The position numbers and the translations under genes were made by a program. The notes below the pieces were generated by a model. That model had not been told where the DNA came from. It searched no databases and worked only from the letters and a program-made list of their open reading frames with translations. This document shows, one piece after another, positions 41,161 to 49,708 of a stretch of DNA of 51,831 nt (position 1 is its first letter; each line of letters starts with the position of its first letter). This DNA comes from an uncultured Eubacteriales bacterium (GTDB taxonomy: Bacteria; Bacillota; Clostridia; Lachnospirales; Lachnospiraceae), in contig URND01000008.1 of NCBI GenBank assembly GCA_900549105.1, forward strand, positions 1 through 51,831, in the 5' to 3' direction.

Positions 41161-41865
41161 TTATAAGCCCAGTCTTCTGTAGACTTCTTCATAGGCTTCT
41201 TCTACCCGCCCCAGGTCTCTTCTGAAACGGTCTTTATCCAGCTTCTCATGAGTCTCAGAATCCCAGAACCGGCATGTATCCGGTGAAATCTCATCTGCAA
41301 GGATAATCTCACCTTTATAACGTCCGAATTCTACTTTAAAATCAATTAAATCAATTTTTTTCTCAGCAAAATAGGCAACAAGAATCTCATTAATCTTAAA
41401 TACCAATTCTGTGATACGGTCAATTTCTTCCCGTGTGGCGGCGCCGATGGCGATTGCATAGTAATCATTAATCATCGGATCGCCCAATTCATCATTTTTA
41501 TAGCTAAATTCCAATGTTGGTGCAAGGAGACGAAATCCTTCTTCAATTCCCAGTTTTTTAGAAAAACTTCCGGCAGCCACATTGCGCACGATAACTTCCA
41601 GCGGAACAATCTCCACTTTTTTAACGGCTGTTTCTCTGTCACTCAATTCTTCCACAAAATGGGTTGGAATTCCTTTTTCTTCAAGCATTTTAAAAATATG
41701 GTTGGTCATTCGGTTGTTTACCACGCCTTTGCCGACGATGGTTCCCTTCTTTTCACCGTTAAATGCTGTTGCGTCATCTTTATAGTCAACGATTAAAACG
41801 TCTTCCACATCCGTTGTAAAAACTTTTTTAGCCTTGCCTTCATACAACATTTCCATTTTTTTCAT
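41161..41865 (-). CDS. purC: Phosphoribosylaminoimidazole-succinocarboxamide synthase (SAICAR synthetase)
   Basis: 234-aa enzyme, standard length for bacterial PurC. YEGKAKKVF at the N-terminus is the ATP-binding hairpin, and LIDFKVEFGR and LADEISPDTCRFWD are the conserved active-site segments. It couples aspartate to CAIR using ATP. The ATG at 41865 is chosen to fit the family length; an ATG at 41889 is also in frame. First gene of the pur operon; a promoter lies about 80 bp upstream. Confidence 0.94.
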   Translation of the reverse strand: MKKMEMLYEGKAKKVFTTDVEDVLIVDYKDDATAFNGEKKGTIVGKGVVNNRMTNHIFKMLEEKGIPTHFVEELSDRETAVKKVEIVPLEVIVRNVAAGSFSKKLGIEEGFRLLAPTLEFSYKNDELGDPMINDYYAIAIGAATREEIDRITELVFKINEILVAYFAEKKIDLIDFKVEFGRYKGEIILADEISPDTCRFWDSETHEKLDKDRFRRDLGRVEEAYEEVYRRLGL

Positions 41866-41941
41866 TTGAACCTGACCTCTTCTTTCCATCCATATGTTTT
41901 TTAATCATTTATTATCCGCTTCGGGCATAATACCCGCCCTT

Positions 41942-41970
41942 ATTCTATCGCAATCCATTTTTTAAATCAA
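41942..41970 (-). promoter_or_regulatory. Promoter of the purC-purF-purB-DUF5721 operon
   Basis: Minus-strand TTGATT (41965-41970), 17 bp, TAGAAT (41942-41947). A small GGGC/GCCC hairpin follows in the leader. I could not identify a PurR box or guanine riboswitch. Confidence 0.6.
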
Positions 41971-42013
41971 TAGATTCCCCATTAAAAATACTTATAAAAA
42001 ACCGCCATATCAC

Positions 42014-42781
42014 TTATAAAGACAGGGCCACATCCAAAATCATCATAATTAAAAATCCAGCCATACTGCCTATTGTCCCCCTGTGGGAACGCCCGCAGTC
42101 ATTTGCTTCCGGAATCAATTCCTCAACAACAACATAAATCATAGCCCCCGCCGCAAAGGATAAAAGCCACGGCATGGCCGGGCGAATCAGCCCCGAAACA
42201 AGAACTACCATCATTCCAAACAGTGGCTCCACAGCCGCAGAAAAAACGCCATATAAAAACGCTTTTTTTGACGACATCCCCTCCTGGCGCAGCGGAAGCG
42301 ACACGGCGGCCCCCTCCGGGAAATTCTGAATTCCAATGCCAAGGGCCAACGCAAAGGCAGCCGCATATAACTCGGCCTGCTCCATATGTTGTGCCGCCAG
42401 AGCAAAGGCCAGCCCTACCGCCATCCCCTCGGGAATATTGTGAAGCGTCACCGCAAAAACCAGCAAGTTGACCCGGTTCGACTGTTTTGTATATTTTGCG
42501 AAAAAACCGTCAACCACCAAAAGAAATAGCCCGCCGCCAAGAAATCCCAGAGCCGCCGGAACCCAGGGCAGGCCGCCGTAGGCCGACGCCTGCTCAATAG
42601 CCGGAATAATCAGTGACCACACGGAAGCCGCAATCATAATCCCCGAAGCAAACCCGAGGAAAATCTTCTGCAGCCCCTCATTCACCTGTTTTTGAAATAA
42701 AAATACTGTCGCTGCCCCGGAAACCGTCATTAAAAATGCAAACCCGGTTCCCAAAGCCGCCCAACTCAAAGATTGTATCAT
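42014..42781 (-). CDS. ZIP family divalent metal transporter
   Basis: 255-aa transporter with about eight membrane segments and both ZIP metal-site helices: HNIPEGMAVGLAF (segment IV) and NFPEGAAVSLPLR (segment V). It probably imports zinc or another divalent ion, as ZupT does. The gene has its own promoter that overlaps the end of the selenium operon, so it may also receive read-through. No Zur box recognised. Confidence 0.9.
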   Translation of the reverse strand: MIQSLSWAALGTGFAFLMTVSGAATVFLFQKQVNEGLQKIFLGFASGIMIAASVWSLIIPAIEQASAYGGLPWVPAALGFLGGGLFLLVVDGFFAKYTKQSNRVNLLVFAVTLHNIPEGMAVGLAFALAAQHMEQAELYAAAFALALGIGIQNFPEGAAVSLPLRQEGMSSKKAFLYGVFSAAVEPLFGMMVVLVSGLIRPAMPWLLSFAAGAMIYVVVEELIPEANDCGRSHRGTIGSMAGFLIMMILDVALSL

Positions 42782-42855
42782 GGTCTCCCACCTTTTATTT
42801 TAAATTTTCCACGAACAGTCAAATTCTGCCTGCTTATATTTATGATATGAAAAAT

Positions 42856-42885
42856 TTAATAGGCGGTGAGAAGGTTTTCTGTCAA
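42856..42885 (-). promoter_or_regulatory. Probable promoter of the ZIP transporter gene
   Basis: Minus-strand TTGACA (42880-42885) overlapping the stop codon of the aminotransferase gene, 18-bp spacer, TATTAA (42856-42861). Confidence 0.5.
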
Positions 42886-44009
42886 TAAGCCCTGAGAGCC
42901 GCCGCCGCTGTCTCTATCTCCTCCATCGTATTAAAGCTCGAAAAGCTAAAACGGACAATCCCCTGGGACTCTGTCCCAAACCGCCGGTGCATCAGCGGCG
43001 CGCAGTGACCGCCGGCCCGGGTGCATATTCCATATTCCTCAGCCAGCCAGTCGCTGACTTCCGCAGAATCTTCATCCCCCAGATTCAGGGCCACTATAGG
43101 CGCCCGTTCCGCAGCCGAATAATCACCATAAAACCGAATTCCCGGTATATCCCGCACCCTTTCATAAAAAGCACGAGCCAGTTTCTCCTCTTTCATCCGC
43201 AGCTTATCCACGCCCTCAGCCTGAATAAATTCCAGGGCCGCTTTCAATCCGGCAATCCCATGTCCATTTAAAGTCCCGGCTTCCAGCGCTTCCGGCATCC
43301 GGAGGGGATGTCTTTTATCAAAGGTTCTTATTCCACTGCCGCCGGTAACCAGCGGCCGTATCTGAATACCTTTGCGCACGCACAGTCCCCCGGTTCCCTG
43401 GGGACCCATAAGACTTTTGTGCCCGGTAAAGCATAAAACATCCACAAAGTCTTTCTGCATATCGATTGGGAATATTCCCCCAGTCTGGGAGGCATCCAAC
43501 ACAAAAAGCGCTCCGGCTTCTCTGCACCATCCGCCGATTTTTCGAATATCATTGACATTTCCTGTCAAATTTGACGCATGGGTGCAAAATACTGCTTTGG
43601 CCCCGGAATAAATCGCCTCACGCATGGAAGCCATATCCAGCCGCCCCTTGTCATCCGTTCCTATAATTTCGAGGCGGACGCCCCTTGCTGTCATCTCATA
43701 TAAAGGCCGCAATACACTGTTATGTTCCATCACCGTTGTAATTGCCCGGTCTCCCGGCACAAGAAGGCCCTTGACAGCCATATTAAGACTTTCCGTTGAA
43801 TTTGCCGTAAAAACGACCTGTTCCGCACCATCGGCGTGAAAAAAATCCGCTAATAACCGGCGGGTTTCAAAAATCACCCGCGCCCCAGCCAATGCCGCCT
43901 CATGAACGCCCCGGGAGGAATTCCCCATAGACATCAGCGCCCAGCTCACCGCCCGGGCCACCTCCGGCGGCCGATACAGGCTGGTTGCCGCACTATCCAG
44001 ATAAATCAT
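42882..44009 (-). CDS. Class V aminotransferase / cysteine desulfurase-like protein of the selenium cluster
   Basis: 375-aa PLP fold-type I protein. The PLP lysine is K198 (CFTGHKSLMGPQGTGG) and the mobile-loop cysteine is in TRAGGHCAP. It begins MIYLDSAATS, as cysteine desulfurases do. Its position with selD, yedF and DUF3343 matches the EF2568-type aminotransferase family found in selenium-dependent molybdenum hydroxylase clusters. There it may deliver selenium or sulfur from (seleno)cysteine. Last gene of the operon, 21 bp after yedF. An ordinary NifS/SufS role is the alternative; no iscU/sufU is adjacent. Confidence 0.85.
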   Translation of the reverse strand: MIYLDSAATSLYRPPEVARAVSWALMSMGNSSRGVHEAALAGARVIFETRRLLADFFHADGAEQVVFTANSTESLNMAVKGLLVPGDRAITTVMEHNSVLRPLYEMTARGVRLEIIGTDDKGRLDMASMREAIYSGAKAVFCTHASNLTGNVNDIRKIGGWCREAGALFVLDASQTGGIFPIDMQKDFVDVLCFTGHKSLMGPQGTGGLCVRKGIQIRPLVTGGSGIRTFDKRHPLRMPEALEAGTLNGHGIAGLKAALEFIQAEGVDKLRMKEEKLARAFYERVRDIPGIRFYGDYSAAERAPIVALNLGDEDSAEVSDWLAEEYGICTRAGGHCAPLMHRRFGTESQGIVRFSFSSFNTMEEIETAAAALRAY

Positions 44010-44030
44010 TTTATTTCCCTCTTATTTAAC

Positions 44031-44687
44031 TTATGGACGGATAATCCTCTTAGCTTGCAAAAGACTCTCCGTAATATCGTACATATTGGTTACTCCGCCC
44101 ACCTGAAGTTTATCCTCCAAATGATAATGATTCAGGCATGTACCGCAGGTTAAAATCTCGACCCCCTGTGCCTCGAGTTCTTTTAAATCCTCCAGCGAAT
44201 CGGAACCCTCGCAGGAAAGAAATGCCCCGCTGTTGTACATCAGTACTTTCTCAGGGAGCTGCTCCTGATGGCTTAACGCATAAACAAAGCCTTTCATAAG
44301 CAGTTTTCCAAGCACTTCGTCCCCTGAACCCATCTGATCGGAGGAGAGAACGATAACCAAACCTTTAGCCTTTCCATCCGGCGCACAGGCAATAACTTCC
44401 GTCTCCGCTTCATCCGGCTCTTCTTCGGCTGATTCCAGCGGAGCCGTTTCTGCTGCTTTCCGTCCCATTTCTCCAGCCTCGATAACCACAGAAAATTCTC
44501 TCTCACCCTTCTTTTCGGATATTGATTTTAACTGTTTATGCTTCGCCATTTTTGTAAGATTCTGCACAGCAATTTCATTGTCCACGATAACTTCTATCTT
44601 TTCTCCCGGTTCAGCCTTCTCCAATGCCTGCTTTGCTTCGATGACCGGCATCGGACACTGTTTTCCGCGTTCATCCAACTGTTTCAT
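44031..44687 (-). CDS. yedF: Selenium metabolism protein YedF
   Basis: 218-aa two-domain protein. The N-terminal TusA/SirA-like domain (1-75) has the chalcogen-carrying C11 in KQCPMPVIEAK. An acidic linker (about 80-110) follows, then a DsrE-like domain with VIVLSSDQMGSGDEVLGKLLMKGF and the Cys motif LTCGTCLNHY. This fusion is the TIGR03527 selenium YedF family. It is thought to carry reduced selenium between a desulfurase-like enzyme and selenide-using enzymes. It lies 12 bp after selD and 21 bp before the aminotransferase gene. Confidence 0.92.
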   Translation of the reverse strand: MKQLDERGKQCPMPVIEAKQALEKAEPGEKIEVIVDNEIAVQNLTKMAKHKQLKSISEKKGEREFSVVIEAGEMGRKAAETAPLESAEEEPDEAETEVIACAPDGKAKGLVIVLSSDQMGSGDEVLGKLLMKGFVYALSHQEQLPEKVLMYNSGAFLSCEGSDSLEDLKELEAQGVEILTCGTCLNHYHLEDKLQVGGVTNMYDITESLLQAKRIIRP

Positions 44688-44699
44688 TTTTCTCTCCTT

Positions 44700-45728
44700 T
44701 TATCCCTCAACAATAATTGATTTTTCTTCCCTGGCCGTCACACGGCCTACAATATTACACGGCAGGCCAAGCGTCCTCAGCTCTTTTAAGGCGGCCTTGC
44801 CATCCTCCGGCGGCATGCTTACCAGCAAGCCGCCCGATGTCTGTGCGTCAAATAAAATTTCCTCCATCGCAAAACTGCAATTTACAAACTCCACCTGTCT
44901 TTCGACATGATTGCGATTTCTCTGTCCGGCTGCTGTCAGATAAAACTCTTCCACATATTCAGGACATTCCCCTATATATGGAATCGCCGAAGCGTCGATA
45001 TGCGCGCTGAACCGGTGGGTCAGCATCTCGCACAGATGTACAAGAAATCCAAACCCGGTCACATCGGTGCAGCCATGCACCCGATATTTTTTAATAATCT
45101 CCGAGGCATATTTGTTTAGAGTAGTCATCGATTTTACAGCCAAAGCCATAGCCCTTTCCGAAGCGGCCCCCAAACGGTTTGCCGTGCAGACAATCCCTGT
45201 TCCCAAAGGCTTTGTCAACAGGAGAACATCCCCGGCTTCACACCGGTTATTTGCAAATATCTTCCCTGGATGGATAACCCCAGTGACGGAAAGCCCGTAT
45301 TTCACATCCGAATCTGCAATCGAATGGCCTCCGGCCAGAACCCCTCCGGCCTCCCGGACCTTCTCACTGCCGCCCAACAAAATCTGTCCAAGCACATTCA
45401 AATCCATAGCTTCGGGAAAACAAACAATATTTAGCGCGGTCTTTACTTCACCGCCCATGGCATAAACATCACTCAAGGCATTGGCCGCTGCCACCTGTCC
45501 AAAAATATATGGGTCATCCACCATCGGCGAAAAAAAATCCAGCGTCTGAACAATCGCCAAATCCTCTGTCAATTTGTAGACCGCCGCATCATCCGAGCTG
45601 TCATAACCGATTAAAAGATTCTCATCCTTTACCTTCGGTATCCGGCTGAGTACCCGGCTTAAAACCGCCGGTCCAAGCTTCGCCGTACAGCCGCCTCCCT
45701 TACAAAATACAATGGGTTCCTGCTCCAC
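44700..45728 (-). CDS. selD: Selenide, water dikinase
   Basis: 342-aa SelD. The N-terminal loop CKGGGCTAKLGP gives C14 and K17 at the positions of the catalytic Cys17 and Lys20 of E. coli; the second Cys is Ala. The ATP/selenide glycine-rich segments (GYDSSDDAAVY, FFSPMVDDPYIFGQVAAANALSDVYAMGG) are intact. It makes selenophosphate from selenide and ATP. With no selA, selB or selC in view and YedF/DUF3343 next to it, the product may supply a labile selenium cofactor of a molybdenum hydroxylase. No in-frame UGA is present. Confidence 0.95.
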   Translation of the reverse strand: MEQEPIVFCKGGGCTAKLGPAVLSRVLSRIPKVKDENLLIGYDSSDDAAVYKLTEDLAIVQTLDFFSPMVDDPYIFGQVAAANALSDVYAMGGEVKTALNIVCFPEAMDLNVLGQILLGGSEKVREAGGVLAGGHSIADSDVKYGLSVTGVIHPGKIFANNRCEAGDVLLLTKPLGTGIVCTANRLGAASERAMALAVKSMTTLNKYASEIIKKYRVHGCTDVTGFGFLVHLCEMLTHRFSAHIDASAIPYIGECPEYVEEFYLTAAGQRNRNHVERQVEFVNCSFAMEEILFDAQTSGGLLVSMPPEDGKAALKELRTLGLPCNIVGRVTAREEKSIIVEG

Positions 45729-45753
45729 CTAATATTCCCCCAATCCGATTTAT

Positions 45754-45993
45754 CTATAGCAGAAGTTCATAAACCCCTTCAATTTCAACGGCCTCCCGCA
45801 ATATCATCTCTTCCAAAGATGCCCTTGCCTCCGGCAGAGCTGCCCAGGCCATACCACAGCCGGCGGAAATCTGCTTTGGCACCGGAATAAGTCGTCCATC
45901 CAGTCCTTTTTGCTTACAGCACTGCTCCATCTTCAATGCCTGAACCGTCGACGGAAATGTATATACAACCTTCATCTTCTTAATCCTTGGCAT
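45754..45993 (-). CDS. DUF3343 (putative Se/S carrier) protein
   Basis: 79-aa small protein of the DUF3343/Se_S_carrier family, recognised from VYTFPSTVQALKMEQCCKQKG and the hallmark RLIPVPKQISAGCGMAW containing the conserved Cys. It probably shuttles selenium or persulfide to SelD or the hydroxylase. The frame is open back to 46050, but AGGGG before the ATG at 45993 is better placed; the ATG at 45975 (AAGGA, 8 nt) is also possible and would give the most typical N-terminus. It lies 25 bp before selD. Confidence 0.88.
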   Translation of the reverse strand: MPRIKKMKVVYTFPSTVQALKMEQCCKQKGLDGRLIPVPKQISAGCGMAWAALPEARASLEEMILREAVEIEGVYELLL

Positions 45994-46027
45994 ATTCCAA
46001 TCCCCTGTCATCCTTTTTGCAGTCTTT

Positions 46028-46318
46028 TTAAAGCGTTTTTTTCTCAACAATGCCGAATTTCATAAATATGGCCCACACATAAGGTCCTCCAAAAACGTTT
46101 AATTTTTTAGGACCGGTAATTTCATCGGGCCGCTCCTGAATCTTCAAAAAAGCTTTCTCAAAAGTTGCCCGGGTAATCGATTTTTTCTTCCGCTCCGCAA
46201 ACAGCTCCCCGCCCTTCACCGTATATGTGAACGGAAGCCCTTTGACCGTATAAAAGGTTTCGCCTTCACAGGCTTTAATTTTTTCCCACAAACACTCGAT
46301 GGTTATCGTTTCTTCCAT
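46028..46318 (-). CDS. Uncharacterised 96-aa protein heading the selenium operon
   Basis: 96-aa soluble basic protein. It starts MEETITIECLWEKIKACEGE, has a beta-hairpin-like FYTVKGLPFTYTVKGGELF and ends with an aromatic segment VFGGPYVWAIFMKFGIV. One Cys near the N-terminus (C17) and C9 are not in a CxxC pair. It is read in the same direction as the four selenium genes, 34 bp before DUF3343, after the topA terminator, so it is the first gene of a compact transcript. I do not recognise the family. The FxxR/KSITRATFEKA part could be a small nucleic-acid-binding fold, but that is a guess. Confidence 0.75.
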   Translation of the reverse strand: MEETITIECLWEKIKACEGETFYTVKGLPFTYTVKGGELFAERKKKSITRATFEKAFLKIQERPDEITGPKKLNVFGGPYVWAIFMKFGIVEKKTL

Positions 46319-46400
46319 ATTAAATGTACCTCAAATTAAACACAGGTTTACTCGTGGCACCGGCTTTTACGATTTTCCTGAGTTCAAGAAAATCGTCTGC

Positions 46401-46440
46401 AAAAAATCCCCTGCAGAGCCTGACTCGACTCTGACAGGGG
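46401..46440 (-). terminator. Intrinsic terminator after topA
   Basis: Minus-strand 11-bp stem with one bulge (46429-46440 with 46408-46418) followed by ATTTTTT (46401-46407). It separates topA from the selenium operon. Confidence 0.85.
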
Positions 46441-46460
46441 ATACATATATCTGACCCGTT

Positions 46461-48524
46461 TTATTCCCGGTTTTCCCGATATCCGCAGGCCACATCCGCA
46501 CATACCAGTTTTTGCCCTTTTATCAGTAATGCATTGCCGCATTTTGGACAGTTTTTGCCGGAAGGTCTCTGCCATGTCATAAAATCGCACTCCGGATTAT
46601 CTTCGCAACCGTAATATTTACGTCCCTTCTGCGTCTTACGGATAACAATATCCTTGCCGCATTTTGGACAGCTCACACCGATTTTTTCAAAATATGTTTT
46701 TGTGTTTTTACATTCAGGGAAACCCGGACAAGCCAGGAACTTGCCATGCGGTCCATATTTAATCACCATGCGGCGGCCGCACTGGTCGCAGACAACATCC
46801 GATACTTCATCCTCGATTTTTACCTGTTCCAGTTCCTTTTCTGCAATCTGAACCGCTTCTTCCAAATCCGGATAGAAATTCCGAACCACAGTCTTATAAT
46901 TCACGCAGCCCTCTTCCACTTTATCCAAAAGGAATTCCATATTTGCAGTAAAAGAAACATCAACGATACTCGGGAAAGCATCTTTCATAATCTGATTTAC
47001 AACTTCGCCAAGCTCCGTCACATAAAGGTTTTTATTCTCCTTTGCCACATAGCGGCGGGCGATAATCGTTGTAATAGTCGGCGCATAAGTGCTTGGCCTT
47101 CCAATACCCAGTTCTTCCAGCGTCTTTACGAGGGACGCCTCTGTAAAGTGGGCCGGCGGCTGGGTAAAATGCTGCTTTCCTTCAAAATCATGGAAAGACA
47201 ACACGCTTTCCTCAGTCAATTTCTTTAAAAGCACATTGGACTCCGCCTTATCCTCTGTGTGCTTATACACGGAAAGGAAACCTTCAAATTTAATCTTGGA
47301 TGCAGTCACCGTAAAAATATAGCCATTACAGTCAATCTTTACATTTGTTGTCCCATAAACGGCATCAGCCATCCGGCTGGCGACAAACCTGCTCCAAATA
47401 AGCTGATACAGGCGGAACTGGTCTCTCGACAGAGACTCTTTAATTTTTGTTGGCGTCAATTCACTGTTTGATGGACGGATAGCCTCATGGGCATCCTGAA
47501 TTTTTCCGTTATTTTTACTGCTCTTCATCTGGCTGATAACATATTCCGGGCCATAAGCTTTTCCGATAAACTTACGCACAGCCTCATCTGCTTCCTCGGA
47601 AATACGGGTAGAATCTGTTCGCAGATATGTGATCAGACCAACAGTTCCATTCCCTTTGATATCCACGCCTTCATATAGCTGCTGTGCAATACGCATAGTT
47701 TTCTGAGTAGAAAAATTCAGCAGCTTTGACGCTTCCTGCTGCAGTGTACTCGTTGTAAAAGGCAGCGGCGGTTTCTTTGTCCGCTCACCATTTTTGATAT
47801 TATAAATTTTGTATGGATGTCCCTCCAAATCTGCCATGATCGCATCCAACTGCTTTTTGGAACGAATCTCCATCTTCTCTTTATCTTTTCCGTAAAACCG
47901 GGCTGTCAGAGGTTTTTTCTCACCCTCAACATTCAAAAGGACATCCAGCGACCAATATTCCTCCGGAATAAAAGAGTCTATTTCCTGCTCCCTGTCACAG
48001 ATAATCCGAAGAGCCACGGACTGAACACGGCCCGCACTTAATCCCCGCTTCACCTTTGCCCATAACAGGGGACTGATTTTATAACCAACCATACGGTCCA
48101 ATATACGCCGGGCCTGCTGTGCATCCACCAAATCCATATCGATATCCCGGGCCTGTTTAATCGAATTTTTTACAGCCGCCTTCGTGATTTCATTAAAAGT
48201 AATCCGGTGTATCTGCTTTTTTTCCAGCTTCAATGCCTGGGCCAAATGCCACGAAATCGCCTCGCCTTCACGGTCAGGGTCCGTTGCAAGATAAACTTTA
48301 TCCGCTTTTTTTACTTCCTTGCGGAGCATGGCAAGAATATCGCCTTTTCCGCGAATAGTTATATATTTTGGTTCAAAATCGTTTTCAACATCAATTCCCA
48401 ACTGGCTTTTAGGTAAATCACGCACATGCCCATTTGACGCAACTACCTGATAATTCGATCCAAGGAACTTATTAATGGTTTTGGCTTTCGCAGGAGATTC
48501 CACAACAACCAAATATTTAGCCAT
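46461..48524 (-). CDS. topA: DNA topoisomerase I
   Basis: 687-aa type IA topoisomerase. The TOPRIM domain begins YLVVVESPAKAKT and has the metal site TDPDREGEA (81-89). The catalytic Tyr300 is in GLITYLRTDSTR. The C-terminus holds three zinc ribbons with CxxC pairs (CDQCGRR, CPKCGKD, CPKCGNA) ending CADVACGYR. It relaxes negative supercoils. It follows dprA after 50 bp and no clear promoter is visible there, so it may be expressed with comM-dprA. An intrinsic terminator follows. Confidence 0.96.
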   Translation of the reverse strand: MAKYLVVVESPAKAKTINKFLGSNYQVVASNGHVRDLPKSQLGIDVENDFEPKYITIRGKGDILAMLRKEVKKADKVYLATDPDREGEAISWHLAQALKLEKKQIHRITFNEITKAAVKNSIKQARDIDMDLVDAQQARRILDRMVGYKISPLLWAKVKRGLSAGRVQSVALRIICDREQEIDSFIPEEYWSLDVLLNVEGEKKPLTARFYGKDKEKMEIRSKKQLDAIMADLEGHPYKIYNIKNGERTKKPPLPFTTSTLQQEASKLLNFSTQKTMRIAQQLYEGVDIKGNGTVGLITYLRTDSTRISEEADEAVRKFIGKAYGPEYVISQMKSSKNNGKIQDAHEAIRPSNSELTPTKIKESLSRDQFRLYQLIWSRFVASRMADAVYGTTNVKIDCNGYIFTVTASKIKFEGFLSVYKHTEDKAESNVLLKKLTEESVLSFHDFEGKQHFTQPPAHFTEASLVKTLEELGIGRPSTYAPTITTIIARRYVAKENKNLYVTELGEVVNQIMKDAFPSIVDVSFTANMEFLLDKVEEGCVNYKTVVRNFYPDLEEAVQIAEKELEQVKIEDEVSDVVCDQCGRRMVIKYGPHGKFLACPGFPECKNTKTYFEKIGVSCPKCGKDIVIRKTQKGRKYYGCEDNPECDFMTWQRPSGKNCPKCGNALLIKGQKLVCADVACGYRENRE

Positions 48525-48574
48525 AATACGCCTCCACTATCTCATCTCTATTGTCAAAAACCTGTAAAACACCT

Positions 48575-49708
48575 CTAAATGCTTCGAATATACAGGTTTT
48601 TTCCCATTGGACGTATCCATCCCTCCAGCTCAAGATTTACTAAAACCTTCCATGTCTCCGATAATGTCAGACCACATTGTGCCGAAATGGTATCCACGTC
48701 TTTTGGGCTTAAACTTAAACTAGCATACACCAATTGTTCTGAATTATCAAGTGAAAGTTTTCTTTTTCCCTGTTCGCTTCCCAGACAATTCCCGGAAATG
48801 TCATAATCTTCCGCAATATCCTCCGGCTTAAAAACCAGCTTTGCCCCGCTTTGAATGAGACGAAGGCACCCATGACTTAAAGAGTCATTAAACCGCCCCG
48901 GCAAAGCATATACATTTTTTCCCTGTTCCAATCCCATCTCCGCCGTAATGAGAGCCCCGCTCCGCTCCCTCGCCTCAATAACGAATATTCCATCCGAAAG
49001 GCCGCTTATAATTCGATTGCGCATTGGAAATCTCCACGGCTCCGGCTTTACATCCAAACCATATTCGCTTAATATACCTCCCTGAAACTTCATCGTCTCA
49101 AACAATCCATAGTTTTCTCTCGGATAGCAGATATTCAACCCGCAGCCAAGAACACCCCAGGTTTTTCCTCTGTTTATATCCTTTCCCGCTTCACCGTTTT
49201 CTTTTTCCTGCAGCACGCCGCGGTGGGCTTCGCCGTCTATGCCCCGGGCCAAACCGCTGATAACATCAATCCCCATCTCAGAAAGGGCCCCGGCGAAATA
49301 TCTGGCCGAAGCCAGGCCATAACCGCTGGCTTCCCTCGCTCCCACAATGGCTATCGCAGGCCGTTTTGAATCCGGCAAATCACCATAATAAAACAGTCCG
49401 GCGGGCGCATCATAAATATGTCTCAGTTTCTCAGGATATTCTTCATCAATCCGGCCCGCAAAACGGCCGCCTAAAATTTCAAGCCGCCGGATATCTCTTT
49501 TTAACTGGCTCTCATCTTTTTCCTCAGGATTCTCAAGTTTCTTCCGAACAGCCTCTTTCAGCCCCTGAACTTTTGCATATTGTGTGTTTCTTCCATAATA
49601 AATATTCTTTGCCGTCTTAAAATATCCCAATAGTTTATCAATGGAACGCACGCCAAGCCATGGACGGCTGCAGAGCCAGAACCAACATTCCCTCTCCGTC
49701 AATCCCAT
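48575..49708 (-). CDS. dprA: DNA-processing protein DprA
   Basis: 377-aa protein. An N-terminal SAM-like helical part is followed by the Rossmann-fold core with VGAREASGYG and SGLARGIDGEAHRGVL, and a C-terminal winged-helix segment (LSPKDVDTISAQCGLTLSETW). DprA loads RecA on incoming single-stranded DNA in natural transformation. It overlaps comM by 10 bp and precedes topA, an arrangement (comM-dprA-topA) common in Firmicutes. Presence does not prove competence, since many non-competent clostridia keep dprA. Confidence 0.94.
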   Translation of the reverse strand: MGLTERECWFWLCSRPWLGVRSIDKLLGYFKTAKNIYYGRNTQYAKVQGLKEAVRKKLENPEEKDESQLKRDIRRLEILGGRFAGRIDEEYPEKLRHIYDAPAGLFYYGDLPDSKRPAIAIVGAREASGYGLASARYFAGALSEMGIDVISGLARGIDGEAHRGVLQEKENGEAGKDINRGKTWGVLGCGLNICYPRENYGLFETMKFQGGILSEYGLDVKPEPWRFPMRNRIISGLSDGIFVIEARERSGALITAEMGLEQGKNVYALPGRFNDSLSHGCLRLIQSGAKLVFKPEDIAEDYDISGNCLGSEQGKRKLSLDNSEQLVYASLSLSPKDVDTISAQCGLTLSETWKVLVNLELEGWIRPMGKNLYIRSI

